DNA of 64,000 nt from Caenorhabditis remanei (GCF_010183535.1 NC_071333.1:6446587-6510586), one strand, 5' to 3'; shown: positions 34,032 through 48,061, counted from the first letter of the stretch. Translations and numbers: made by a program. The notes: generated from the sequence alone by a model not told the origin.

Positions 34032-36028
34032 TGTAGAGAAAGAAAATGAAAAAGGAAGAAGAGTTGACTAACAGAGTCGGCTGGGCTGTTTATGGTCTAT
34101 GCATGTCGTCTGCTTGGTGTATCATCTTGACATTTCAGATTAGCTTCAATTTTTGAAATGTTTTCGAGGTGCGGCACATTTCTATGTGAAATAGATCTGA
34201 CATGATGGCGGCCACTTTGCGAATACGGTATGGCATAATAGTTGCATACACAAACATTGAAAATGTTTTCAATTGGGGATTCTGGAACACTACATATTGT
34301 ATACAAGCAGTTCGGAGCTTTGACAATATCAAGCTCTCTGCATCACAAGAACACGTTTATGACTAATTCAAAGCTGTGATGCTTTGAACTTTGCTTTTGC
34401 GGGGTAGAGTAATCCGAGTTGACTTTTTCGCACCCATGATTTGTCAATAAAATGAAGAAGCAATTAAGAATGATACCTACTTTACTTTTAAAAATATTTA
34501 CTTTCCAACTTGAAGAACAAGTTTTTCGAAGTACAGTCGAGTTAGTTAGATATAATAGGTTAAGCTGGAAACGCATGGCTTTTGGTTCTCATATTCAGGG
34601 ATAGTGAGTACGCCTTTAAAAAAGTAATTCGTTTTAGAAATAAACTGCTTCATTAATCATTCTTAAACTATATTTTAGTTTGAAAACAAACATCATGCAA
34701 CACTTTGTTATACTGAACGAATACACAAATATTAAACCATAGACTACAAAAAAAGAACAAAAACATTTGTACTCATTGAATCTCTGAAAAGTTTGTGAAC
34801 TGTGACCTCATGTTGAAAATCTATTTTCAGCATGTTCCAATGCTCTTTGTTCAACCCTCCGTGTACCAGTGTTTATTTGCAGATCATACCACTATGCCTT
34901 TTTTTCAATCAAAAGACAAGCTAAAGTAAGACGAGGCAAAAAGTAAGAATGGAAAAAGTGTTCCAAAAATGGTTGCCATCTGTGATGTCAAGCAAACATT
35001 AGGCAAGCAACGTTTCTGTACCTCCATGGCGGTTGCCTCTCTCTCTCTCTCTCTTCGTTTCAAGCTCTATGTACACAGTACAAATATATTCCAGTTTTGA
35101 TTAATTCTCACTTCCCACTAACCCTCCTCCCGAATCTACCGCTACCAACTTACTTGATCTACCAAGTTACTTTACTTGAGTCAATCAAAATTTTCTCTCA
35201 AACTGACTGATTTTCCACAAATTTCCTCGTTTCTACCAATATAGTCAGGCTAATGAAAACATTCGGTAGTTTACAAACTAATGAAGAAGTGGTAACAGTA
35301 CTTTGTGCTTTTTCGGAAAACACTTAACAATACTTTTCACGTTTTTTTTCTCCGCGAACAACTCAAAAGCACTTTTCAAACATTGGTTACTGTATTTGAA
35401 CATAAAAAGTGTGGTCTAACTTCCGGTCACTTTACTCTGCTTGGGATCCAAAAAGCTTTCAGTATAAAGAACAACAATTGCAGGTCACACCATACATGTA
35501 CTAACTGAGAAATAGGTCAATGAAATCGCCCTCTTCATTTGTTTACCCAGCTTATTATATTTTGATCAAGTTCATTTGCTCCTCAACTTTGTCCACTCGT
35601 GAAACCGAAAATCTATGAACAGTTAGGTTCCTCGTTTTTTTTAAATCTGATAGCACAGAAAAGTTGTTAATTCATCATTTGATCAAAATGACTAATCAAA
35701 CTAGTCAGTTTAAAAATAGTTGCACTTGGAAACGGTAACCAGTTCCATTCCGTTCTTATCTCCTCTTCAATGTTTCTGTTACTTCTTTTCCCTAACTTTC
35801 CCATACCTTCTTTCAATTTTTCCCACATTTCGTAAAATCTTCTAAAACGAAAAAAGTAACACCGCTAGCATAATAACCGGATTTGTGGTAGGAGGTCGAG
35901 TTGCACAAAATACGTACTTGAACCTACTTATGAGCTGAAAGCTGAGCCTTACTGTCTAAACATCGTTTTTTCGTTATATATCTGTTCTCTGTTTCAACAA
36001 AGTATAATATACATTTTTGGTTTCAGGG
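34032..36028. other. Divergent promoter region
   Basis: About 2 kb between the acyl-CoA synthetase-like gene (minus) and the otopetrin-like gene (plus). It holds a CT microsatellite; no other gene was seen. Confidence 0.45.
35037..35054 (+). repeat. (CT)9 microsatellite
   Basis: Nine uninterrupted CT units lie in the region upstream of the otopetrin-like gene. Pyrimidine tracts of this kind are common in nematode promoters. Confidence 0.8.
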
Positions 36029-38771
36029 ATGTTGATGGTTGACGAGCAGTTGAAAATTGGTGCGAGCCAAATGCACAGCCCGAGTCATAATTGTAAGTGC
36101 TTTTCGGTTTTAATTAATACGTTTATAGAATTTTCACAAATCATGTTGAACTTTCAAAACTTAACTTTGCCTACCTGCTAGCAACCATGATCAACCCCCA
36201 TTTTTTAATGTTTTCAGTAATCTTTCAAAACAAATACAGAGGACATATTTTTGCACTTGTTTTTAAATACTAGACAAACGAACTCACTAATTCTTAGTTT
36301 TCCCAGCAGAACAGAACCATGTTCAAACAACTTGCATTTAGTATTATGCCTTCAGGCATCGTGATTGCCGATGATATGGAAAAAGGTGGAAGTGACAGTG
36401 ATAGTATTCCTTCTTCACCAACACATCTCCATGAAATCTACAGGAGGCCTTGGATTCACGAACCGCGAGCAACGTAAGTATATTGAAAACTTTGAATTAC
36501 ATAATTTGAGATTGCAGTAACTTTTTTGTACGCCTGATAACCAGTTTATATGCTTTGATAATTACTATAATATCTTTGGTTGTGGAGGTGTCACCAACAT
36601 GGAGAACAGACATGTGGCGGGCAGAAACGGTATGAATACATACGTTTATTTTAATAATAATTGTTATATTCAGATATTCTATATAGCAATGTATGGTGTT
36701 GGAATTTTATTTTTTGCATATTGCTACATCTTCATTATCTATCCGGGACCATATAACTATTTAATCTCCGTGCTTCGTAGGTACAAAATTATCAAAAACT
36801 CAGAGGTAATAACTGAAGATTATTGAAAAACCAAAAGTATAACTTATGTCAGGACTGGTTTATTATGCAAAGCCAACACAATGGTGAAGGAGCTGGCACA
36901 TTGTATTTGCGACTTGGTGCTCTATGTGAGTGATGTGAACATTGGAATTTAATTTTTTATTGAAAAATATATTTTTTCAGTTTTCGGAAGTGTCGGAATC
37001 GTTCTATTTGGCCTTGAGTTGTTTCTGTGCATTGAAAACGCAACATGCAAGAAAGTGACAATTGCGAAGATGATTGTGGCAATTATTTTTACTTTCATAC
37101 AAATGCATTTTATTTTTTGCAACTCTAAGGTTAGTTGGGTAAACAGAAGTGTCATAATTGATTCACTTTAGATAACTGTGAACAGCTCCCAGAAAATCGT
37201 AGCATTCGGAATGATGCACCTGATTTCGGTCAACTTGTGGACATGGTTCCGATTTGTGCTGGCTAAACAAGTTTGCATTTTTAGTACTTTTACTAACAAT
37301 TTCAGCTAAAAATTAATCTAACAACTCATATTTATGTTTTCAGGAAGCGAAAGCTCACAAGAAAGCTCAACTCAAGCAAACATTTCGAAAGTACTACTCT
37401 TCCTCCTCCTCATCATCAGAAGAAATTCACGATTTAATAAATGCAGTACTGAATTCAACGGTACTTTGCAGTACCATAGGTCAAAACCGCATAAAGTTTT
37501 TTTTAGATCAACAACAGCCCCGAGACAAAGACGATAGAGCCAGCGGTCAGTAGATTGTTTGCTCTTGAGCACTTCGGAGATGTTGCCACGTTTTTGACCA
37601 CTTGCATTGTCGAGTGAGTGAACAGTTTTGAAAAAAACGAACTGCGTAGAAAAAGTAAGAAAAAATAAGTGGTTTTTGCAGGTATTCGTTAATTGGGGCA
37701 GCAATTATGTTCATTTTATGGAAATCAATCGGCCAGAATAGTCATCATCAGAGCAATAGTGGAAAAAGGAAGGTCAAAATGAGGATTGATTGCAGGTAGC
37801 GCAGGTATACCGTGTTTTGATTATTTCAAATAACTATTCAGCTCATCATCTACTGGTTTGTTTGCTGGAATCATCTTTCTCATTGGATCACTGGTCTCAA
37901 TGGGAATGTACACTATATTCGAAACTTTAAGAAACAGCGCCGGAGCTCAACTCGTATTTGGAATTGTAGATTTATCACTATTCTCTATTGCCCTTGGTGC
38001 ATGTGTAATTGGACTATGGAGGTATTACCACAACAATCCTCCGTTGTGTCATAGTAAATCATTTTTAGGATGCGTCTCCTTCAATATCGCTTACACGCCC
38101 ATGGTGAAGTAATAGACGAAATCTTGCTCATCATTGGATTGATCGGTGAAATTCTTTACTGTGCTGTTGGAATTGACGTATTTATAACGTGTAGAAGGTC
38201 TGCTGACTTAACGGTCAGCGCTCTACCAGCATTTGTGTTTGTGATTCGAATGATTCAAGTTGTGGTTCAAGCTGCATTTATTTTGACTACTTCAAGGTGA
38301 CTAAAACAACAAAAAAAAGTCGGCTAGATACATTATAATTGAGTTTTTAGATTACGGTGCTTATCAAAATATTCCATTAAATACAAACCAGGAAAAGAAA
38401 TCATCACATTTTTACTGGTGTCAAATGTGACTTTGTTTGTATTTCACACATTCGAAGGTATGAAATCAAGTTTCGGATTCTCCAGCAAAGCAGCAACGCA
38501 ATATAACTATATTATTTATGCAGTTGGACCATTATTAGTTTTCTACAGGTAAACACTGTAGTCATTTTTATTAAAGAAGGCATTTTTCAGATTCCATAGT
38601 TCGGCGTGTCTTGCTGAAATATGGAAGCACACTTACAGCACAAAGAGCAACGAATACGACCACGAACATACGATGTCACTTTCGGATAGTAATCTCACTG
38701 CAATGACCCCAATTTCAGATATAAAGCATGCTGATGTTCCATCTCCAATTGGACATCACTTGAAACACTGA
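36029..38771 (+). CDS. Otopetrin-like proton channel (otpl family), 623 aa
   Basis: Fourteen exons join in phase: 36029-36092, 36356-36473, 36518-36629, 36674-36805, 36853-36925, 36981-37129, 37172-37270, 37344-37460, 37507-37613, 37682-37795, 37842-38021, 38069-38296, 38351-38548 and 38591-38771. The protein has 12 hydrophobic segments in two groups, as in otopetrins. Family-like stretches include LRLGALFFGSVGIVLFGLEL, FGMMHLISVNLWTWFRFVLA near TM5 and YNYIIYAVGPLLVFYRFHS at TM12. The N-terminal cytosolic part is acidic/Ser-rich; a Ser-rich loop and SSQKIVAFG lie between TMs. Otopetrins are acid-gated proton channels. Exon 8 must be split by a 46-nt intron (37461-37506); reading through it hits a stop. 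The first acceptor after exon 1 (36306) also leads to a stop, so 36355 is used. Confidence 0.88.
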
Positions 38772-38979
38772 TCTTAAACAATAATTTCACAATATATGTA
38801 TTATATTCATTTCGTATGCAATGCTGATTGTACCTATTCTCATTCAACCTAGATCTTTGAACCATACTTGTTATTTTCTTATCGATATTTTTTCTCACAC
38901 GGGATTTTTATTTGCGTAACTAGTCTTCTTGATTTGTTCGGGCTTTTTAACGTGATTTATTTTGTAATGAATACTTATT

Positions 38980-38985
38980 AATAAA
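38980..38985 (+). promoter_or_regulatory. Poly(A) signal of the otopetrin-like gene
   Basis: AATAAA occurs about 210 nt after the stop codon on the coding strand. Confidence 0.45.
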
Positions 38986-39399
38986 GCCAACTGTTGAAAA
39001 TTATGAACACAAGTACTCGAATTTCAAATTTGGTGTTATTCGAAGCACAATTTCATTTTTTCAGTTGTAGTTTTTTTATATTTATCAGAAAATATGAAGT
39101 TGAATATTGAATAAAAGGGAATCCAATCAACAAACTGTTATGTCCAGTGTATTGCAACAGTGTAAAACTAAATTAAAAAATTGTAAATGAGATAAGTTTA
39201 TTGAGAAAACAACAGTTTTTCAAAATACATCATAATTAAATATATATTTAAAATAATATTAATACGCAAATAAATAAAGTATCTGAAGTTACATTAATAA
39301 ATTAACAATTTTTCGTTTTAGTTATCCCGTTTGTCATCGTTGGTAACATGTTTCGAACCGAAATATACAGAAATCAAGAAGAATGTCATACAAAAATGT
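38986..39399. other. Intergenic between convergent genes
   Basis: AT-rich sequence separating the 3' ends of the otopetrin-like and Kunitz genes. A minus-strand AATAAA (39202-39197) could be the Kunitz gene poly(A) signal. No gene was seen. Confidence 0.4.
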
Positions 39400-42300
39400 T
39401 TAGGCGAAAACTGGAATCATTTCGTCAGACTGGAACAGATACTTGTTCAAATCCTCACTTTCTACTCCTGTGTCATTCAATGGGCTCTCGTGGTTCATTG
39501 AACCTGAAATGAAAAATTTACATGAATATCGGGTACTAACATTGGATAAAACTTACTGATATCAATGAAATAAAGCTCATCGTCAAATGGTGTAGGTGTT
39601 GTTGCTTTCAAATCATGGTACTTCGAATCACTATTCTTCTTACATTTACCCTTGTCATCCTTATCCTCGAAGTTCATCTCAAGTTCGTATCCAATCTGAC
39701 AGGTGCATGTGACTGTTTTCTCTGAGCAGTAACTGTTCTGGACTAGACATCTTTTCTCTTCGATTAGTGTCTCCAAACAGTATCCTCCAATGGTCCCATT
39801 CTTTCTCTCATCTACAGAGTCCATGAAGATAACAGTTGTTGGATCATAGCATCTTCCAGCAATGTTAGCAAATCCTTCTGGACAGTTAGCAATACACTTT
39901 CCTCCGTGAACTAGTGGTTTATCAGTTGGGCAGATACAGTAACCATTGTCACAGGTTGAGTTAGCTTCACGAGCACTACATTGATCATCAGAAATGCATC
40001 CCTTCTGTCCAGCAAAGAGAATCTTAAGACACTTTCCGTCCATATTGAAAAATCCTGGCGGACATTCGATCTGACCATTGGGAGATGGGGTTGTTTGTTT
40101 GTTAACTGGTTTGTTAACTGCCAACATGATTGAAACAGATGAACAACATTGGAATCTGTTATCCTTTTCAGCGAAAACGCAGGAGAATCCATCTGGACAT
40201 GGTTGTTGGGAGCATTCAGTGATTTGTTGGTTAAATCCTATCAATGGGCGGGATCCGAGAGGGCACCCACTTTGGGAAGCTTGATTGTTGAATCCTGGGA
40301 CAACCCCTCCTCCCAAATTAAAATTATTGTTGTTGTTTCCAAAGTTTCCATTATTTCCAGTGTGGCCAGATTCTTGGGAGTTATCAAAGTTTCCAAATTT
40401 GTTTCCATTTTCTGCTTGTTTGGCAAACTGCTCTCTGATCTTCTTCTCCATCTCAGCCTGTGCTAGTGCAGGTGGTAAAATTCTGGTGTTGTCTACACCT
40501 GGAATTGGGTCTGGCATGGCAACTGGCCCCATTCCTGGAGCTGATGGTCCTCCTGGGAAGGTTTGAGTCATTCCTGGAACGTTGGAATTTGGTGCTTCTG
40601 GAGTCTCAAGAAGATCGATATTCTTGGCCGGAGAAGCAAATCCTCTATCTGGATTCACAACATGCACTGCGGTATCAATAGGAGCACAACAGTAAGAATC
40701 TTGTTTCTCTGGAGAGTAGATGCAAACGTATGGAGCAGTAGTTGGGCATGGAGACAATTGCATGTGACACGTTGGCGGGAATCCGTCTCTTGAAATGTAT
40801 GGAATTTGGCGTGGTGGGCAGTATCCTTGGAATCTGTCGCTGAGATCTCCATGAGTACAACAAATGAATTGAGAAGATTGATCGGATTCGAAACAAGTGT
40901 ATCCTGCTGGACAGTCAGCTCTCATTGGAGAACAGAATTGACGTTGGTTGGTTGCTGGATTGACGTAAGCAACTCCTCGAAGACATTGTGGTTGAGACAG
41001 TCCCATTCCAGACCCAGAGGAACAACAGAGATGATGTTGTGGATTGGTTGAAGGCATGCAGCTGTATCCTTGTGGACATTTGTTACTTCCGGCTGGACAG
41101 GCAAGTGGTCTACCTCCATACTCGAATACTGAGGATCCAGATGGACAGCGAATCACATTATTATTAGTGCAGCAGACAGCTTGTCCGGTTGAGGAGAACT
41201 CGCATTGGTATCCTGATGGGCAAGTATTATGAACAAAGTTGCACTCTTGGAATTTGTTGTCTAGCCCGCGGAACGGTAGTTCTCCGTTCGCACACACAGC
41301 ACCCTTATTGTTGTTTTGATTGTTGTTGTTGTTTGCGGCTGATCCTTGATTGACTCCTCTGTTCGCTGGCCTGTTGTTCGGAGTTGGTGGCTGATATTTC
41401 TGGCAGCAAATCGCTAGTTTTGCTACGCTTGAAGTCATGCATTTGGAGTCTTCTGGACATCCGTCAATATCAACCTGGCACACTTGAACTTGAGTTCTGT
41501 CGAGGAAAACTGGAACGTATCCTTTCTGACTACATTTTGGTGGAGTAGTTCTGCAGCATGCTCCCTGCTTGAATCCAACGTCACGGAAGCAAATATGGTT
41601 TTTTGGACAGTCTCCAATTTGGTTGACTGTACAACTCTGTCCGCTACTGAAAAGTTGTGGAGGGCATGGAGAAATATTGGAGAGAAGTTCAGCAAAACTA
41701 TCCGGTTCATATGGTCGTCTAGTTTTTGGAGCTGGTGGTGGTGGAATTGGTCTTACAGGTCTTTGGGATGAGGGAAGTGGTCCGGAGCAGCACATGTGGA
41801 ATCCTGGAGCAGTAGCTGATTCAAGGCACTGGAATTCTTCTGGACAGTCGTCCCGTTCAATGCTACAAGCAACGACGGAGTTGGTTCCAGGGATATTGTA
41901 TGGAATACGGTTGTTTGGACAAGCAGTAACAGCTTTACAGCAGATAGGTTGATTTGTTGATGACTTGACACAAGACGATCCACTTGGACAAGTAGCACGA
42001 ACATTCAGAGTACATGTTTTTGGTGTAATTTCTCCGTCTTCAGTGAATGGATTCATTCCTCTTGGGCAAAGACCAAAAGCGCTGGATTGAACGCATGATT
42101 CGGTGCAAGCGACTTTGTTGGTGAATCTATTAGCGGTACCTCCACATCCTGAAAGTTTGAAACCTTGTGATTATTGTTGTGAATCTAATAAATTATTACC
42201 ATTGTATACAAATTGCGAGCACTTCTTCTTAGATTTGTCATAGAACCACATGCTTCTCTGGGTAGACCCTTTGCATCCGTTTCCTCTAGACATATTGGCG

Positions 42301-44617
42301 TTACAGGCATTTTCAGAGGTTGGACAACAGAAGGCAGAGTCATTACATTCGTATCCAGCTGGGCATGGATCGTCTTCACTGCATCTTTGAAGTTCGCTAT
42401 TAGGATTCTTCAATGGGACGAGACCGTCACAAGCTGTAGTTTTTGGGAATTAGTTTAGGAGTTGGGAAAAAAAAAACTAACCATTATCAGCAGAATGGAG
42501 GCAGAAATTTTGACATTGGTCAATGGATTCGAAATTATTTCCGTTTCCATTACAACCGTAGTAGTGGAAGGGTTGGCATTTTCTAAATACTTGAAAAATT
42601 ATTTCTGGATGAAAATAACAGAACTCACTGAGTGGAAGGATTGAAATAATATCTCTGAATAGTGAGCCCTCTTCCAAAACATGGCGTTCCCGCTGACACC
42701 ATCTCATTGCACGTCAATTCCGGTGTTGGGCAGCAAATAGGGCTCGGGCCAAATAGCGGAAGTTGACAAAAGTGCTGATTTGGGCAAGTGTCTGCCTGTG
42801 CGAGTGCGCAATTGGCATTCACCGCACCGACTCGATGAGCTTGACCATTGGGGCATTGAGTGTCAACACAGAATCCCTCGCATTCTTCAAGTGATCCAAA
42901 ATTATTGGCATTTCCTCCACATTGGGTGAATTTGAATGAGCGACACGTGGCGGTAGCGATATCAAAGTAGTAACGGTTGGAAGATTTCATGGATGAAGCA
43001 CATTGGACACCTCCGTTTCTTGGCAGAGAGCAAACTTTTTCTTTAGCCGGGCAACAGTACTGAATTCCAGCATTGGAGATACAAGAGTGTCCTTCTGGAC
43101 ATGGAGCATTTTCACTGCACTTCATTGGTCCATTATTCAATGGAGCTCCTGCAGGGCAGACACTAGCGTATGGACAACACTTTTTATCGTTGCAAGAGAA
43201 TCCGTTCGGACATGGCTTATTGGCAGAACACTGAGTATTCTCAAGTGGTGTTTCACCTCCAGGACATGAGCCTAAATAGGAAAGATATAGGGAGGATACA
43301 ATTGCCTTTGTTGCGGTTTTTTGCAATAGCTCTGATTTTCGTTCTTTGTTAAGTGTATCTTATTTTCTTTTTCGCCACGATAGGAGAAGAAAAGAATAAA
43401 AAAGAAAAAGACAACATGAAATCGGATCGTATTACTCACCCATAATTTCACCGTCCGGATTAGAGCAACAAATGAACTTGTTCAGGTATTGGCTCTTGCT
43501 GCAGACATATCCACTCTTACAGGCGCTGCCATCGGTTGGTGAGCATTCAATCGGATTACTTCCTCTCAGCTGAGGAGCCGAGTTGATAGCACAACCCATA
43601 TCCTTTGCACAACATCTTGTGGTAGTTCCAGCGACTAGAGTGCATCCAAATCCAGCTGGACAGGAGTTGTCATTGGCGAGAACACAGGAACGTGGTTTTC
43701 CAGTAGCCATCTGCAAAAAAAGCAAGTAGACAAATATTTGACCTTTTGGCCATTGTATTTTCTTTTCTCGTGGTGGAACAAAGAATCATTTCCTTCTGGG
43801 TCACCGAAGTGTGTTTTCTTCGTTTTTAATTCCGGCTTGTCTTGCTAAGACTGACCACCCAGAAAGTTTATGAAAATTGTGCAAACAGTCCGATGAGGAA
43901 GAGACAAACAGAAGAAGAGCATCGCTTCAGGAATACTCACCTCAATATATGTAACTCGTCCCTCGCCGCAGTTAATTTTGTCAGTTGAACTTTTGGCGGT
44001 TGGTGTTGGGTTTTGACAGCAGTAACTGGATCCTGTGCGCTCGTAAAACTGACAACTGTAGCCTGAAAATTTCAATTGTTAGCTGGAAGCCAGGTGGTTT
44101 AAGAAACTAACCATCTGGACAACTGCTGATTGAAGGATTACAGGTAACAGGTGCAGAGAGAATAGTCAATGGAATCCCTTCTCCGCACAAGTCATCTGAA
44201 AATTGTATTTCCAAATAAGAATTTGATAAGTTTAAGGCTCACCCGGTGCTTGGAAAAACGGCTGCGAGAAAATATCGTCAATCGGATCGTCGGCCTGCAT
44301 TAAGGAGTCACATTCTCCAGTTTCACTATTGAAAATTTTGCCGCTAGCACATTTTCGTTTCGAGAAGGATCTAAAGTTTTTATTGTATTTCTGATTGAAA
44401 TATGGAAATAATCAACACTCACCCTTCCAAATTGCAGTATAAATAAGATTCAGGACTGCCTGGATCTGGTTTTTTAACATTGGAAGTTGGATCACATTCT
44501 AATCCAGCGTCTACTAGGAGGATTATTGTGGATATCTGGAAAAACAGGAATACAGAATGAGTTGTTTAGAAAATCTTTACTTACACTGAATAGGTGCCTT
44601 AAAGTACACCAGCGCAT
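39400..44617 (-). CDS. Secreted multidomain protein with chitin-binding-like, lustrin-type Cys repeats and three Kunitz domains, 1474 aa
   Basis: Eleven exons join in phase: 44617-44585, 44535-44423, 44370-44243, 44195-44112, 44062-43941, 43710-43440, 43271-42629, 42582-42482, 42433-42200, 42148-39557 and 39503-39400. A signal peptide ([17 protein letters not shown]) is followed by a peritrophin-A-like six-Cys unit, many lustrin-type repeats (CP.G..C....CC), and three Kunitz domains at about 331-385, 438-492 and 542-595, each with all six cysteines. More Cys repeats and a Pro/Asn/Gly-rich linker follow, then EB-like modules near the end. The predicted P1 residues are Ala342, Phe449 and Lys553, so domains 2 and 3 suit chymotrypsin-like and trypsin-like proteases. 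No membrane anchor is seen. It is likely an extracellular-matrix or cuticle-associated protease inhibitor. The start follows an acceptor by 3 nt, consistent with trans-splicing. Confidence 0.9.
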
Positions 44618-44748
44618 TTTCTGAAAATGAAAACGGTAGATGAAACGAAATGGGAGAGAAACTTGAAAAATAATCAACAATTACAAAAAGAAAATGAGGC
44701 TGAAAATTAAAACGTGAATGATGTGATGATGCTCCCCCAGGTTAAGAC

Positions 44749-44756
44749 GATATATA
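44749..44756 (-). promoter_or_regulatory. Candidate TATA element of the Kunitz gene
   Basis: TATATATC on the minus strand is about 130 nt upstream of the start codon. It sits beside a GC-richer block (44.76-44.97 kb) that stands out from the surrounding sequence. Confidence 0.3.
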
Positions 44757-46510
44757 TGACTGATGGATGGAAGTGGCCGAACACGGGCTTCAAGTAGGAA
44801 GGCACATGCCCTGCCCTCCCAGGCAAGAACACGAAACCGGCTCCGTGTACCCGCCCCATTGAGGCGCTACGGTCAAGCCACCGGAGCTGCTACAGGCAAA
44901 CAGCTCAACGCATGTCGGTGCCGCGCGCTCGCGGAAAAAGAGACAGAGACATGACCTGGAAGGGACTCTACCTGGTGCCACACTATTTCTGAGGACCGCC
45001 TGTTTTTAATTGGCGCAATGCCTTGAGGAGGAAGCATTGTTCGGCACTGTGTCGTTTGTTTTTCGATTTCGGTTCGCACTGGGGGGCACTAAAACTGATG
45101 CGATGAAGAAAAAAAATTGGGTGGAAGGAAGCCGCCAAATATGCCGAAAGTGTTAGAAGCTCAATGAATCAGAGGGAAGGAAGACGAACAGGAACAGGAA
45201 GTTTTCGAAATGTGATATTTTGATTCGGGTCTAATTGGGTCATTTGTTGAAATATTTTGTAGTGTGGCAGTTGAAATGGATCAGTCTTTACAACAAAAAT
45301 AATTTCGCAAGTAATTATGATTTTGGAAAGTGTTGCAATCACTTCTATTGTAATGTTAGGAAATATAAAACATCTCGGGATCAGATTACAACATATTTTT
45401 TAAATACGGATAGTCATGTATTGTAAGAACATACCCTGTTAAAAAGTTTTGTAATTCTTATCTTACCTCTGATCACCCCAAGTGTCCCGTTCCGGCGTAA
45501 CCTCTTCAGCCACCCACATTCTTTTCTCATTTCGTAACCTGTCTACACATCTATTCTAGTACCCATTATTGGCTACTTGGCTCTTTGACGCCGAAAATGA
45601 AAACCACTAGAACAACAAACAACATTCTCCACTTTTTCATCCCCTTTCTTGTTCTCATCTCCTCATTTTTCTTCATTTTGTCCCGAGTACATCCGATCAG
45701 TGTGTTCGAAAACATTGACAAACAAAATGCGCATTTTTGAACGTGATTGTTCGCAATGTTTCAAAGATCAAAGAAAATCAGAGGATCAGATCAGATTCCT
45801 TTTTTCTAAGATTTTTATCACAAAACCAATACAAAGATGCTGTGGAATAATTGAACTTTTGTCAAACTATTCTGATCACAGGCTCCTTCAAACGCTTCTC
45901 AAACAAATTAATCATCATTTTGTCGGGTTGCGCGGCTAGTTTCCTGTTCATTCTTTTTTTTTTCTTTTTTTTTCCGGGCGAGCAATGATTGCGATCAGAT
46001 GTTCAATGGCACAGAAAGCACACGTCAGCCGACGTATTTCAAGTGTGTCTAGCGGTTGCGAGAGCATGAGTCATAGGCCATGTCCGGAAGGAGTAGACTA
46101 ATGCAACTAGAATATGATTTCATTTTGAAAGTTTCATTACAGTTCGAAGGGAAACAAAGGAATTGACATTGAGAAAAGAGAGAAAAATGGGAAAAAATAA
46201 CCTGTACTACATATGGTTGTAGATCTAAATACGTTCATCATGCGGAGTATTTTTGTTCATTTTTGGTTTAAGACATTGAAAGCTAAAAACTGTGGAGGAA
46301 AGGTTAATTGATTGTGGGGATAGGTGGTCAAAGCTGGGATTGTGAACCCGAAAAAGAGTAGAAGTCATTTTGGACAGTAAATTGATAGCAGAAGTTTACA
46401 CCATTCTGATAGGGTTCAAATGTTGGAATGAGATGAGAACTTTGGTAGGGTATATGTATTTCTTTCGAGTGAACTTTTTTTGGTGAAGGGAATGAATGAT
46501 CCATGTCAAT
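44757..46510. other. Intergenic, upstream of the Kunitz gene
   Basis: The GC-richer block at the left end is probably proximal promoter. The remainder is AT-rich, with no splice-framed exons. Confidence 0.4.
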
Positions 46511-48061
46511 CTACATATGGGTCTCCTTGGCAACTCTTCTGGTACCTGGGCTGGCTGTGGATGACATTGTGGACGATGGCGAAGATGCTCCACGTCCCGA
46601 GTCCCTGCCATCCAAAGAGTACGACGATGTGGGTTCCGGACTTTTGGCTCTGACAGAAACGATGCAATCATCTAGATGTGATTGGAGCATTTCGCACACT
46701 CTCAACGAGTCACTCAGCATTGTGTCGTAAACCTATAAATCGGATCAGGTTGTTTGGTTTTTTAGTTGTATTCTTTTTACACTGAAGGACACTATAAAAA
46801 TGAGATGAAACGTACTTCTTTCTCGAACAGACAATTTTTCATCGAGTTATCTTCTTTTTTGACGATTCGTGCGTGTTTTGGAATGCTTCTGGCAACAGTT
46901 GGTTTCTCATCACCGAATGTTTCGAGAGCTTCAACAAGTGCGGCGGCCTCATCTTCCAAAAGAACATCCATTGACAATGACTGAAACATTTTATGTGTTG
47001 TATGGATCTACAAAAGATGTAGCAAGATCAGTCTGGGAGACAGATGCTAACTGATTTCATTCAACATGCAACACAAAAAGTTGAAGAGTATAACTACCTA
47101 GGATTAGTAAAAGAAATCTCTGAAGATCCACATTTCAGTTTTCCTTTTTACTAACCACAATAATTCTGAAATTTGATATATTTTCATGTAGACACAATAA
47201 AATTTCTTATTCGACTGAAACATGGAGATAATATTGTACTAGAACATAAAATATCACCAATTTTTAACATTATCAGCTAATATTCAGCTGCCTATTTCAA
47301 CAACTGTTTTATGACGACATATTATATTAGTCATGCTTAGGATTTTAGAGAATAGTCCAGAATCTATTTTTATCCTTCAAAGTAACGAAATAAGACATAA
47401 CAAGCACAAACCTTTCCAAAATCCTTTCCATTCTTTGTCGATTTATTTTTCTTGTTCTTCTTCCCACCATCCATATCAGCAGGCATCGTGTTGCTGTTCA
47501 CAATACCTTTGTTTTCCTTTCCAGTTTTCGCTTTGTCCTGAAACGGGAATGAAATCTTAAAGTGCAGAGTTGTTCACACTGTTTACAAGAGTCTTAAGCC
47601 TAAGGGTGGACTACTTGAGAGGAGCCAAGCAAGAAAAAAGAACTAGAAAAAAAACTTTGAAAAAACTTGGTGGTGGTGGTGGGAGTTCAGTCAGTGCGAT
47701 GTTATGAAAGATGAAAGAAAAATGGCAACAAGTGGTGTAAAGCGAGGAGCCGCCGTGAAGGGAGGGCACTTGTTAAAAACCTCTATGTTTTTCAGGAGGG
47801 GGACGCAGGATCCCAGAGGGACTCCGGATATTTTTGTTGTGAAGCGGAAGGAGTCTAGTGGTGTTTGGCGTGACAAGAAGTCACACGCTATTGTCATGCT
47901 TCATGTTTCTTTTTCCGGGGCGATTTTGGAGCCGCATGGATAAGCGCCATAAAACTCACATTTTTCTTGACTGGCGACAGCACTTCAGACTGGGGCATCT
48001 CCTCAGTAACACGCTTCTTTCGACGGAATAACGAGAGAAACGGAGATTTCTTCTCACTCAT
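46511..48061 (-). CDS. Small basic/Ser-rich protein of unknown function, 204 aa
   Basis: Four exons join in phase 0: 48061-47960, 47537-47412, 46980-46816 and 46732-46511. The N-terminus is basic (MSEKKSPFLSLFRRKKR), followed by Lys/Asn-rich sequence (MDGGKKNKKNKSTKNGKD). A central acidic helix (MDVLLEDEAAALVEALETFG) and a C-terminal Ser/Pro/Thr-rich tail ending RRVAKETHM follow. The central segment VYDTMLSDSLRVCEMLQSHL looks like an amphipathic helix. No signal peptide or membrane segment is visible and I do not recognise the family. Introns are larger than average (about 420 nt). The ATG follows an acceptor by 6-7 nt, consistent with trans-splicing, though a distal 5' exon in the large upstream gap cannot be excluded. 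Confidence 0.6.

Noticed and set aside
36307..36342. Earlier acceptor for exon 2 of the otopetrin-like gene
   Set aside because: Splicing at 36306 gives a stop after about ten codons; the acceptor at 36355 keeps the frame open.
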